Positions 22,201 to 32,873 of a stretch of DNA of 64,000 nt are shown one piece after another. The DNA comes from Sanguinoderma infundibulare. Its lineage: Eukaryota; Basidiomycota; Agaricomycetes; Polyporales; Polyporaceae. How positions within the stretch are numbered: position 1 is the stretch's first letter; each line of letters starts with the position of its first letter. Below the pieces are notes generated by a model that was not told the origin of the DNA, ran no database searches, and saw only the letters and a program-made list of their open reading frames with translations. The position numbers were made by a program, and so were the translations under genes. The stretch is from positions 1,116,001 to 1,180,000 of the forward strand of contig JAVLRN010000005.1 in assembly GCA_032821775.1 (NCBI GenBank), in the 5' to 3' direction.

Positions 22201-23686
22201 TCAAAGAGATGCGTTCTTCGCAGCCGCCTTCGCATTCTGCTTGTAGGTCTCCAGCGCCTGCTCCTCCGGCACCAGGACGAGATCGCGCTGGAGCAGCTTG
22301 AAGGTGTCGCCCTGCGGGAACCCACGCTTGCGCGCCTCTGCCTCGTTCTTGACCGTCTCCATTTTCTGGGGTCCAAGGATTAATCCAATATCTCGAATGC
22401 ACCACCGCGCCGCTCGGACACTTACCACCACGAGCGACTTCTTGACTCCGAAGACGGCATCGCTCTCGAGCCACTCGTCGCCCTCGGGGTACCACGCGGT
22501 CACAAGCTTGCGGTATCCGGGTACCCTCACCATGACGTGCAGGTGGTTCGGGCGCATGTTGTGCCTGTTCGTCGCGACGAGCAAGTCGCCGACCGGACCC
22601 TGGTCGTGACGTCAGTTTCAGTGTCCAACGCGGATGGCCACACAAGGATAGGCAACTTACATCCGCGGGGATCGCATACGCAATGGGGACGACAGCTCGG
22701 TACCCGTACTTGCCGTCCTTGTCCGAGAGCAGTTGGCCTCTCATGTCAGGCTCGTTGCGGACCGAATACTGCGTATCGTAGTAGCCTGCGGACGATTGAG
22801 ATTAACGCAGCTAGAACTAGACGCGACCCCATGCTTACCGTCCGCGTCCGTCTCCCACGTGTCGATCACGGCGTTGGGAATGGGGGTCCCGTCCACACTC
22901 AGGACGCGTCCCTCAACCCACAGATATTCGCCCTTGCCCTCGGAGGCGATCGACTCCCCGAATTCCACTGTTAAAGCGGTCCGTTAGCCCTGAGCGAACA
23001 CGTGAGATGCTGGCCATCACTCACAATGCGGCGCGTCTTCGGTGAAGAACGGCCCGAGGACACTACCCTCCGTGGCGTTCTTGTACGGCGGGTTGTTGAT
23101 GGAATCCACGAGCGCCGACACTCCCAAGACATCCGAGAGGAGCACAAACTCTTGACGAAGGGGCGTGCATGTCTGCCCGACTTTGGTCAGGAATTGGATG
23201 GCGTTCTCCCACTCCTCCGTCGTCAGGCTGAACGAAGGCGGTCAGCGTCACCGTTGCTGGAACCAGATAGTCGATGTTCCGGTCCGCACACAAGCACACG
23301 GAACATGCGCCGCTCTCATCCGCTTCCGCAATTCAACTCTCTGTGCGCAGTACTGAAGAAACTCACCTTGTCTCGCGGACGAATTGGTGAACGTGGGCGA
23401 CGAGGTTCTTGAAAAGGAACCTCTTGCGCCTAGGGGAACGCAGTCAAGACAACTGCGGCTCGGTGACCCAGCGAATGCACGTACTCGTCCGTAACAAGAT
23501 CCGTGAGCTTGATCATGTTCGCGGTGACGACTTCTGGGCTATCCGGGTACTGCACGCGCAAAAGAAAGTTGTAAGCAAGGAATGTATTGAAGTCCGACTC
23601 GAACTGATGCGTACCGGGAGCTCGAACGAAGGCGGAGCGATACCGTTTGCCGCGGGCTTGACGGCGGGGATTCCGTGTCCTTCCAT
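22201..23686 (-). CDS. Intradiol ring-cleavage dioxygenase (catechol/hydroxyquinol 1,2-dioxygenase type)
   Basis: Eight exons (23615..23686, 23485..23549, 23367..23429, 23025..23227, 22839..22967, 22661..22785, 22426..22599, 22201..22365) total 331 residues. These Fe(III) enzymes cleave catechols or hydroxyquinol between the hydroxyls on the way to 3-oxoadipate. The N-terminal helical dimer region is present (LTTEEWENAIQFL, TCTPLRQEFVLLSDVLG). The core shows EGSVLGPFF, AVIDTWETDADGYYDTQY with the first Tyr ligand, a YGYRAVVP segment with the second Tyr, and MRPNHLHVMV supplying the two His ligands. There is no signal peptide, so it is intracellular. The long N-domain argues for the catechol/hydroxyquinol group over secreted fungal intradiols. 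Substrate is inferred; hydroxyquinol is likely in lignin degraders. Confidence 0.9.
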
Positions 23687-24501
23687 AGGTGCTGGTGTTC
23701 AAAGCAAAGAGTACTGAAGAATGGTCCAGAGAAGCTGGAGATCGCAGGAGCTGCACAAGACGATCGTTGACGTCGACGCGGGGTCTGCTGTTATCGGTCT
23801 GCCCAATCGAGGCTCTCCTATATAACCATGCCCGCCACTAGACTCGAACTCGACCCCACAGGAAATCCGGGGTCAGTCGCTCGCGCGGGGCTGCATCGAC
23901 GCCGTCTGACCAAGGCATGTACGCCCAATTCCCAGATTTGGCGGGTCATGTGTGTCCCGGGAATCGTAAGAGTCCATAAACGGCGAATGGGAGAGGCGCG
24001 GTGCCCTTATCCGAGGCCGCACCTTCCACGACGCTCGCAGCTAGAATGAAGAAGCAGCGTTGGATCAGGACGTAGCCAGGACGGAGCTGAGGAATGTCGA
24101 CTCTGGATTCCTGTCCGCGTGCCTTCCGTCGGTGCTTCCGATTACTGGCGTCTCAGTCAGATATTAGTCACAACATCGCTGCTGGTAGTGGGGCCGTTCA
24201 TTATCGCTGAGTGGATGAAAAATCGAGCGAAGGGTTCGGTTGAGGATGTCGACCGCAGAGAGGGTACTGTGCACTGAAGAATACTAACCATTAGCCAGTG
24301 TGGGGGAAAGCCTCTGAAGAAGGCGTCCCAATACGGGCGTCTATTCCACGTGGGCGGGGATGCACAGTCGGGCTTGGCGCCCATGCGAGTGGCAGCACTG
24401 CCGACAGAGAACATCACTTCCGCTGTCCTCTTCCTCGCCTCTGGCCCCTTTCACGCTTGTATCATCGCATCTCATTTCACGACTCACGAATAGAACCAAA
24501 A
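23687..24501. promoter_or_regulatory. Divergent intergenic region, intradiol dioxygenase / Sft2-like
   Basis: About 815 bp between two divergent starts. No coding region is supported. A stretch near 23815-23830 (CTCCTATATAACC) holds a TATA-like TATATAA on the plus strand but far from the plus-strand ATG. Confidence 0.35.
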
Positions 24502-25370
24502 ATGTCGAATGCTAACAAGGGCTGGTTCAACCTCGAAGCCGCGGGCGGCGTCATCCCGGACACGCAGTTCTTCGAAGGCGACTCGGCCTTCAGCTTCCTC
24601 GGCCTGACGAGGACGCAGCGGTTGTACGGATTCATTGGATGGTGCGTGTTTTCGGATGGCATGTAGCATTATGGAGACGTAAAACTAATGCGTTCGCGGT
24701 GGACCTGCGGTTAATTTGACAGTCTCGGCATCGGCTTCGTCCTGAGCTTGCTGGGGGCCATCTTCCTGTTCCTGGGCTCGCTGACTAGCTTTGCTTGTGC
24801 GTTTGGCGTCTTTCGATATGTTCGCATGCGGGCTGACGTGCATATGGATAGTCCTTTACGGCCTCGGCACGGTTGTGACTTTGATTGGAACGGGCTTCTT
24901 GATAGGGGTACGTTCCCCCCTCGCTCGTGTTCGCATGCTTGCTGACATTAGTCGCAACTCGCATAGTTTGCGAAGCAGCTTAAGCTGGTAAGTAGCGCCA
25001 CCGTCCCGACGAGACGAAGGAGCAGAGATCAATCCTCATGGCCGCGCATTTGGTGCTTAGATGTTCAAGCCCGTGCGAGTGGTCGCTACCATCATCTTCC
25101 TGGCTTCGATAGGCCTCATCTTCGTTGGTGCATTCGTCATTCGCAGCGACGTGAGTATGTTGTTCTCCATGAATGCATCTAAGACTGAAAGTCGTACCAT
25201 CTCCGAAGGTCCTTTGCATCAGTAAGTTCCGAAGCGTACACCTCCTTTTCACCAAATTCCTGATGTCTTTCCTAGTTTTCGTGATCATCGAGTACCTCGC
25301 GTACACATGGTACACGCTGTCCTACATTCCGTACGCGCGGACCGCGGTCCTCAAAGTGTTTGGGTTCTGA
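24502..25370 (+). CDS. Sft2-family vesicle transport membrane protein
   Basis: Seven exons (24502..24641, 24723..24796, 24852..24907, 24967..24987, 25061..25150, 25209..25221, 25276..25370) encode 162 residues; exon 4 is 21 nt and exon 6 only 13 nt. Four membrane segments follow a soluble N-terminus: CLGIGFVLSLLGAIFLFLG, FLYGLGTVVTLIGTGFLIG, VVATIIFLASIGLIFVGAFV and the last starting IFVIIEYLAYTWYTLSYIP. The motif SFLGLTRTQRLYGF before the first helix and YTWYTLSYIPYAR near the end match the Sft2/Got1 group, which works in retrograde endosome-to-Golgi vesicle fusion. The micro-exons are needed to keep the frame and the third-fourth helix loop. Confidence 0.9.
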
Positions 25371-25857
25371 GCTGGCGCACACGTCTAATCATTCAATGTG
25401 GGACACGATCTAGCTCTCTCAGCTGAGTCGAAGAAGTTGTGGACTCTCCTGGATGTACTTATTTAATATCTTACGAACGCCCGGAACTTGTAAATCTATA
25501 GTACGCCTTGTGCATCCACTTTGACCCACTTCAGGGATGCCAGGATTCCAAGGAAAATGGCGGACTCTGTCGTCAAAAAATGCAAGATGCATGGCATAGC
25601 CTTCTGCCCCGTTGGGGAGAGAAGAGAGCAAGCAGTGCGGTGATTGTGAGTTGCAGATGCTCATGATGTTGTCCCCCTGAGATGGGATAACGAGCGCATA
25701 GAAGTACAATTCGGCTGCGAATTTGGTGATACATTTGCTTCTGTTCCATAAACCTTTCCCCCTTCCGCCCAAGGCCTCATCATCACAGGTGGCTGCGTCT
25801 TGCGCTCATCAGGTTAGATAAAATGATGCAAGGGCTGGTTACAACCACATACCACGC
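25371..25857. other. Convergent intergenic spacer
   Basis: About 490 bp between the stop codons of the Sft2-like gene and glyoxalase II. One minus-strand frame stays open but has no family resemblance; probably 3' untranslated sequence. Confidence 0.45.
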
Positions 25858-27073
25858 TCACCCCCTGTAGTTGTTCTTGAGCGTCCGCAGGGCGTCCATA
25901 GCCGCGCCAGGCTCTCCGCCTCCGGTAGCGTTCCTGTACATCCACAGCGACGTCAGCGCACGAAAGCACAAAAACAGGAGAGCACCCCATAAGCCAGCCG
26001 CACAGCCATAGGAAGCACTTGGGTAATGTGGTGCTCTGGCCTGAATGAAAGCGCACGCACCGGATGGGCGCGCTGTCGAGGCGCATAAACGGGTTCCACT
26101 CCTTCTCGTCACCGATCGTCGTGCGCTCGTTTGGCACGACGCCGTCCTTGATGAGCTTGTCGAGGCGGGCCAGAGCCGGGTTCTCGGGGTCGACGCTCTT
26201 GGCGAACGCGAGGTTGCTCTTGGTGTACTCGTGGCCGTCGTAGACGACGGTCTGGTTCGGGAGCGTGCCGAGGTAGGTGAGCGCGGCGTGCATCTCGGTG
26301 CCGACGCCCTCGAAGAAGCGGCCGCAGCCTGCGATGAAGAGGGTGTCGCCGGTGAAGACGGCACCGGGATGGTTGCCCGCGTTGTCGGCCACGTAGTAGC
26401 AAATGGAGTCTTGGGTGTGGCACGGTGTCGCGAGGCACCTGCGGCAAGAGAATGCATTCCGTGAAAAGAGGCGATGAGTCGTCGGTCGTACTGGGAAAGA
26501 AGTGAGAGGGTGGGCGCACCTAACGAGGATGTTGCCTACGTTGAACGTGTCCTTGTCCTTTACCAACTTGGACAAGGCCTTGACCTTGTCGCTCCCGCCG
26601 TAAATCGGGGCACCAGGATAGGACGCAGCCTGGGAAAGGACAACTAGTCAAGGTGTGCAGCGTCCCGCTGCTGTGCATATGCACGTACGAAATCCTGTGG
26701 GTGCAAAGGTCGGCAAGGACACTTGGGGCTGGGAGAAACGGGGTTGCGGACATGAGGCGGTACACACCTCGTTCCCTCCGCTATGATCGAGGTGATGATG
26801 GGTGGTAATCGCAGCGACAAGTTCGACGCCGGCCTTGTCTGCGGCGGCCTTAACTTTGCGGACGTCGAAGGGATCTACCGCGGCGGCTTTATTGGACGTG
26901 TCGTCGATGAGAAGGTACGCGTAGTTGTCGTCGCGGACGGGCACGGGTATGACCTTCATTCTGGCGGGGGACGTGGACGAGAAGGCAGCTGTTTGAACCC
27001 TGGAGGAGGTGTGGCGAGGCAAAACGGACGAAGCTCTGCGCCATGCGAAGGCGGCGAGACGGTTTGTGAGCAT
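25858..27073 (-). CDS. GLO2: Glyoxalase II (hydroxyacylglutathione hydrolase)
   Basis: Four exons (26768..27073, 26520..26629, 26061..26438, 25858..25933) give 289 residues. The enzyme hydrolyses S-lactoylglutathione, the second step of methylglyoxal detoxification. Metallo-beta-lactamase motifs are intact: THHHLDHSGG, LATPCHTQDSICYY, FTGDTLFIAGCGR and DGHEYT. The N-terminal 38 residues are rich in Arg, Ala and Ser without acids (MLTNRLAAFAWRRASSVLPR), a mitochondrial presequence; an internal Met at residue 39 (MKVIPVPVRDDNYAYL) is where cytosolic family members start. Alternative starts could therefore supply both compartments. It is divergent to the membrane-protein gene. Confidence 0.93.
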
Positions 27074-27531
27074 CGGTCAGCAAGTGAGCACCTGTGAGCA
27101 CGCCCTGCGCAGTGGGGACAGCGAGACGGCAGGGCGGTCCGCGATGACGTCGTCGTGCTCCTCTGAGCGACACTGCTCGCGGATGCAAAGTTGGCAGTGA
27201 CGCTGCCGCTCGCCGTGCTCCCTGCCGCGACCATCGTCATCGCCATGCCCGACGATCCCAACCGTCGCCCACCGAACGCTGCCCGCTGCGTTGGGATGTC
27301 TGAAGCGACAGTCGCGACGACACGGGCGTGGGTGGGCGGGATCTGATGGGGATCCGGAATCTCATCATACTTCGGACGGTGCGAAGCTGTTGCGCGCCCG
27401 TTCTCCTGCATCCTTAACGTGTGCCACTGCTAGTCGCTCATCCACAGCCTCGCCCCTAGACTCCTCTCATGGCCGCCGCCGACGTATTTCTTGCCCTTTC
27501 CCTCCTTTGACATCTTCGCTACAGAACGCCA
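27074..27531. promoter_or_regulatory. Divergent intergenic region, glyoxalase II / membrane protein
   Basis: About 460 bp between divergent genes. The right end (from about 27470) may include a short first exon of the membrane-protein gene: ATG at 27470 and a GTATTT..CTACAG intron would add residues MAAAD, but I could not close the phase to the next exon. Confidence 0.35.
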
Positions 27532-28734
27532 ATGCCGTTTCCCGACCTCGTCCTGACGGCTCCTCCGCCCAGGAGATCACCGGTATGTCTGCGAATTTCT
27601 CTGTCACGATCGACTCTTGTTCGATGTTCATTCAGTCATTACCAGAGGTCCAACGCACCACGACGCCAGCCCAACTATCCACAGCAACCCGACCCCCACG
27701 ACCCTCACGGATCTTGGCAGGGCTTCATTGCTGGAGTTCAGCAGGAGTGCGGCCCTGCCGTATCCCACAATTACAATTGCTGGTACAACGCCCTTGTGTC
27801 CGTTGACGGGACGATTCCAATTAATTGTGCAACCGTCGACGATGCTTGTGCCTCTTCCGTTTTGTCCACCGCGTCCGTCATATACAGCAGTCGATACCCT
27901 CCTTCCGCAGCCACTGCAACACCATCCCTGTCCGTCGCACCCTCACCATCAGTCTCGGGCTCTCCATCACCCGCCTCGGAATCCACCGCGCAGCCAACTT
28001 CACAGGACACAGTCCCAAATACCTCCAGTACCTCGTCATTGACGAGCACGAGTCCGAACTCCCACGAGAAGAAGTCCCACCGCGTGTTCCCTATGGGCGG
28101 TGGTACGGAAGGTGCGTTCCAAATTGATACTGCTCGCGGAGCCCGATATGAACCCTCATGTGTAGAAGGTACCATGCTTCCGCCAGACAATACCATCGGA
28201 ACATACCCGAGCAACGGGCTTGGTTCGCCAACAGACACAAATTCCCCCGCTCCCTCCTCCGCGACCGTCGACCCGACGTCTTCATCCTCAACACCCATTA
28301 TCAGCCCCAAGCCCGCCTCCGCCGCCCAGTCCTCCAAGTCCTCCTCCCCCAATACCGGCGCGATCGCCGGCGGCGTCATCGGTGCCCTCATCCTGCTCGC
28401 CCTCATCGCCACCGCCGCCTTCTTCCTCATCCGCCGGCGGCGGCGCAAGGCGTCCGTCCCGCCCTCGGCCGAGTTCATGCACATCGCCCGCTGCGGCCTA
28501 AGCGGGTCTGGCACGCCCGTGTTTGCCCCGCTCGACGGCAAGACGACGCCGACCCAGGATCGCCTGTTACCCCTCGCGCGCCAGGGCTCGATCGAGGTCG
28601 ACGAGCCACCCCCTGGGTTCACGCCAGGGAGCTTCACGGATCCCGTGATTGAGAAGGTGCATGCGGCCGCGGCGATGAGGGACCACTACAGCGGCGGGAA
28701 CGACGAGGGCGGGTATCATGCCAGTGCGTATTAG
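27532..28734 (+). CDS. Ser/Thr-rich single-pass membrane protein, function unknown
   Basis: The frame ending at 28734 is open for about 400 codons, but its first ~100 codons are doubtful: an intron probably lies between 27580 and 27700, and the true start may be at 27470. The secure part reads GSWQGFIAGVQQECGP and NYNCWYNALV with several Cys, then a long Ser/Thr/Pro stretch likely O-mannosylated, then a transmembrane helix (AGGVIGALILLALIATAAFF) followed by RRRRRK and a cytoplasmic tail of about 95 residues. This layout (ectodomain, ST-rich stalk, one helix with small residues, basic stop-transfer) is common in fungal surface sensors and mucin-like proteins. I do not recognise the ectodomain. 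Confidence 0.7.
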   Translation: MPFPDLVLTAPPPRRSPVCLRISLSRSTLVRCSFSHYQRSNAPRRQPNYPQQPDPHDPHGSWQGFIAGVQQECGPAVSHNYNCWYNALVSVDGTIPINCATVDDACASSVLSTASVIYSSRYPPSAATATPSLSVAPSPSVSGSPSPASESTAQPTSQDTVPNTSSTSSLTSTSPNSHEKKSHRVFPMGGGTEGAFQIDTARGARYEPSCVEGTMLPPDNTIGTYPSNGLGSPTDTNSPAPSSATVDPTSSSSTPIISPKPASAAQSSKSSSPNTGAIAGGVIGALILLALIATAAFFLIRRRRRKASVPPSAEFMHIARCGLSGSGTPVFAPLDGKTTPTQDRLLPLARQGSIEVDEPPPGFTPGSFTDPVIEKVHAAAAMRDHYSGGNDEGGYHASAY

Positions 28735-29097
28735 GGGCAGCGGGAGAGAGGTTTTGCGAGTTTGAGACCCCCAAGCTGTAACCTGTCCGCTCCTTGTCGG
28801 AGCAATGGTTCTGTTGTATATCTATGGATGGTGTTGTATATTGCGTTGTGAAGTATTGTTATACCTTTCCATTTCATTCCATTCCATATACCAACGGGCT
28901 GGTCGTTGCAAGGACAGACTATATATGACATCGCATTCGACGGACGAAATGACCCTTTACATCAATTGTACAAGGAACTATCTAAGACATGCTTGAATGT
29001 GGGAGATGATTCGGATATTGCGGGAATCGACTTTCAACACCTAGACGAGGAGAGACGGAAACGGCGACGCGCGCAGGCCGGGTATATAGGGAGCTGT
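28735..29097. other. Convergent intergenic spacer
   Basis: About 360 bp between the membrane-protein gene and the first Argonaute gene. A short ATTCC-type simple repeat (about 28866-28890) is the only structure I see. Confidence 0.5.
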
Positions 29098-32000
29098 TCA
29101 AATGAACGGCATCCGCCCCTTAATGTACTTGTGCACGTTCAGAAACCCGGCGGTGCGCTTCCACTGCTCCAGGTCCAGCTCGGTACGTCCCGCCGTGGTG
29201 TCCGACGCGACGTCGCTCAACGAGGCGCCGGTTTCGCAGTGGAAGGGCAGGCGGGTGCAGAGCCGCTGTGCGTAGAAGTCAGTATGTGTCTCACGATGAG
29301 GAGAGAGTGCCGATGAACGACGTACATCAGCGTCTAGGAGACGATAAGATGGTCAGCTATGTCTCATGCAATCGATCAGGGAATGAATTTCGAACTTACA
29401 GTAGACAGGCGCGGGGATCGACACCGACCGCGTCGCGCTTGCGTACTGGTGGCACAGGTGGAAAGTAAGCATCTGGATGCTGAGAGAGGCGAAGGGAAGA
29501 GAGTCAGTGTCGATACGAAAATCCGTTAAATTAGCTCAGACCCATTACTTTTTGATGCCGAGATGAAGCGCCTCATTCTTCAACACAATGTAGTGGGCCG
29601 GGCGACTGGCTATGTAGGCATAGGAAGGTGAGCACGAGAAAAGCGACGGGACACGTTGTTGTGCGTACTTCCTAACAGACCGGCATGCGACTGAAGGTAG
29701 AAATCCGTCCAGTTCGGATTCGTGATGCTCTGGTCGACCAGCAAGCCTGCGGGGCAGTTCCCAGAATTGTCCCGGTGATCTTTGCTGCAGGTCCGGTGAG
29801 CAGGCGATGCTCCTCAGGAGACACAAGGGAGTCAGGACGTACTTTGGCGCGAAGAAACGGACATGGTGCCTGTGCGCAATGTCAGCCTCATGTATGAGTA
29901 AAATGTCGGACTATGAGATACCTCTTGCCTACCACGATGAACACAATCTTCGGGTGCATGTTCTCCGGCATACCGGCCCTTGTAAAGGCCCCTGTGTACC
30001 GGCGAGTTAGACAAATCGATGTTGCAGGCGGTGGCGCTCACGCTTGATCTTGGGAATTTCTTCCTGTTCAACCTGCTCGAGCTCTCCTTCGCTGACTCCA
30101 TCTCGGTAAAAGACAAGGTGCCTGATGACCGCGGGAGCCTTTTTCTCCGTGCGCCAAGCCCGATAATCTATTAGAGCTGCCTACGAATCGGTTGAGGTCA
30201 AGTTGGCTAAGTCGAGCGAACATCCGCGCAGCTCAGATCGTACGCACGGCGACCATCTCCTCGAGATCCTGAATCAATTCCACACGAGGCTGCTGTACAG
30301 ATGTATATGAAGTCATGATGCTGGCCTCAGGATCAAGAGTCGCAACAAGCCCAGTCATGGGAGGGCGATTGCTGACTCCAGGACCAGGATGTCCTACATC
30401 TGCACCTGTGGTGCATCATGATGACGCTTAGTAACAGAAATCGTGACGGGCTAGATGCCTACCAATGATCATTGCATCTTGAAGGAATCTACTGACATCC
30501 GAGTGGTTGATCACCGAGTTCACTCCGCCCATGCGGGAGTTAATCCTACAGAGTCAGAAAATGAGTCTCCGTCCACCGGGGATAGCTTAGTAGCTACATA
30601 CTTCAGGGCGACGTTATTGCAATATTGATCATTCGCATTCTCCCACTTCCCAGCCCGCTTTGAAGTCGTGAGCGCGATGGACTCGACAATTGCTCTCCAC
30701 ATCACATACCACGCATTGAGTTGAGACACTCATCTTGCAATCGCCCCAGTGTTTGATAACTTGGCGAACTTGGTCGGCATGCTGTGGCAGAATGCACAGG
30801 ACAAGCTCAGGTTTCACCTCAGGCCCCTGTTTTTTGAGAACCTGGAATGCATCAGCGCTGGATGATACGGAGTGACCGATACAGTTCCTCACCTCCATCG
30901 GGTCATCCATGTTACCCGTGAAAATTGGCGGTGTAGGCGGAACCCCTGCCAACAAAGTCCTCTTAGTACTGCACTAAGAGCTTCATTGCGGTAAGACTTA
31001 CGCATCCCTATTGATGAGCCTGACGTCAACACCAATGCTGCTCCAAACGACATGTCCAAAACATAAACTCACCAAGATGCTGAAGGTTCCCGACAAGTTT
31101 TTCGAGAAACTGTTGCACGGCGTGCGGGTTGGTCCTGTCGTAGACGACAACCATCCAAGACCTGAGCATAGCGGGTCTGTAGAACTTCTGGCCGAGCACG
31201 TTCCACGAACCCCTCTTCAATGGCAGTTGCTACGCAACATGTGGTCAGTGTTGAATGCAGATGGATCACAAAGGCTTACCATGATCCGACCGCCACCATA
31301 CTTGATTGGAGGGGGAGCGATGACCTTCCCCGTGAGTTCCACGGGACGAGCGCTTACTGCCATCCCGGCGTCCTTCATGTAATCGGAGTCGGTGTAGTTG
31401 AACAGCTGATGAAAAATGAGTACGGGTGAGGCCTGACTAGAATGCTGCCACATACACCGTTGGTGACAGCCGAAGTGATTTCCTGGAAGCGGCGGTCGGG
31501 CTTCTGGGTCGCAAACTCAAGGAGCCCCTTCTGGACCTCAGCAGACACCTGCTTGCGGTAGACCTGTCCAGGCCTCACATGACAAAACTCGGCGGGTATG
31601 ATCGCGGTCTTGCCGACCCTGACACCAACAACATATGGGAATCTGACCGCCACGCCGAACTTAGTCTCAAAATGACGCTGGAGAAGGGCGACGTCAGCAG
31701 CGTGGCAGGCCATGGTTTGCGAAAACAACAGACCTTAACTGTCCAGCGCTCAGAATCATTTTCCTTGTCGAACTCCTGCATACCAGCCTCTTCGACCAGG
31801 TCAGAAATGGGACGAGGGCGCATGTTGGGCACAACTGTGACGGAGATGAGGACACCCTTGAGGAACCTGCACAGCTGCCTGAACTGTGGATGAGAAAGGT
31901 TTTGCAGTTCGCGCACATCCTTCAGATTGAGGTACTGCATCATGGTGGTCATGAGTGGACCTGGAGTGTACCTGTAAGCGAAGCGTTAGGTCGGACAGAC

Positions 32001-32873
32001 ATGGACGGTGAGTGAGTGCGCATACACCAGTGCCTGGGAGACATCGACATTGATAATCAAGCGTCCAAGTGTCGGGCGGACGCTTCTATAGCATAGAGTG
32101 TCAGTGCGCCTTGATAGCGGACGTCATTGCGGAAGAAACGTACTGGAAAAACCCCCGCCACGCCGATAGGCCAAACTTGAGAGGTCTGGAGTTATCAGGG
32201 ACGTAAAGCGACCGGGCATCCGCGGGAAACCCGTGCCGGATGTTGGGTGCCTGGCGGACGATCAGTTGCAAGAGGTTCAGTGACTTGATGTGCAAGTCGC
32301 TGGAGTAGTCGGGGTGCTTCTTCTGTGTTAACAGCCTCACGGAACTGTGGTAGACGTTGAGACGAAGTGATGCATGAATTAGGAATGCACACACTCGGCA
32401 TTTATGGTCGCAACCCTCTTGATGTATACTTTGTGAGCCTCCTTCCTCGGGTTCATACGAACAACGAACTATCAGACGGAGGGGAATCAGCTTTACCGGC
32501 TGATATAAATGGACAGACGATGCTCACTTCTTGGGCAGGTATGTCGCGTTTGGAATACATGCTCTTCCTGCCATCGAACACGGGCCGTGGATTGAAAAGC
32601 GCGGCGTTCTCGGACTGGAGTCGATCGATAATCTCGTAGTTTTGACGTTTCGTCTTGCATTCCGGGTTTATGACTAGACGTGTTGTGTGAGCTTAGTGAT
32701 TCATCATGTTGAGGATGTCGTGTTTACCGACTGGAAAAATCTTGTCAGGAACGCGTCGCAATACCAGTGGTGGAACGCAGCTTACTGTCGAACTGAAAAT
32801 AAACGACGGACTCAGACGGCGGCCGCGTGATCTCGAACGAGTTGGTGAACACAGGGATATCATAACCCTCCAT
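29098..32873 (-). CDS. Argonaute protein A (RNA interference), many-exon gene
   Basis: A gene of roughly 20 exons encoding about 900 residues; not every splice site was fixed, so the bounds are the start Met (MEGYDIPVFTNSFEIT) and stop. Argonaute binds small RNAs and cleaves or represses matching transcripts. Domains in order: N (NSFEITRPP, FNPRPVFDGRKSMYS), linker/PAZ region (QLIVRQAPNIRHGFP, LSAWRGFFQ, MMQYLNLKDVRELQ, VVGVRVGKTAIIPAEFCHV), MID (SWMVVVYDRTNPHAV, VLCILPQHADQVRQVIKHWG, STQCV) and PIWI. Catalytic residues are in place: Asp in [10 protein letters not shown] (codon 30398-30400), Glu in QPRVELIQDLEEM, Asp in [11 protein letters not shown] (30100-30102) and His in FYLQSHAGLLG (29685-29687). 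The C-terminus ends in the hydrophobic residues MPFI. A paralogue lies 1.7 kb upstream in the same orientation. Confidence 0.92.

Noticed and set aside
28080..28740. Plus-strand alternative frame rich in Pro/Arg/His over the membrane-protein gene
   Set aside because: Out-of-frame shadow of the Ser/Thr-rich coding frame.
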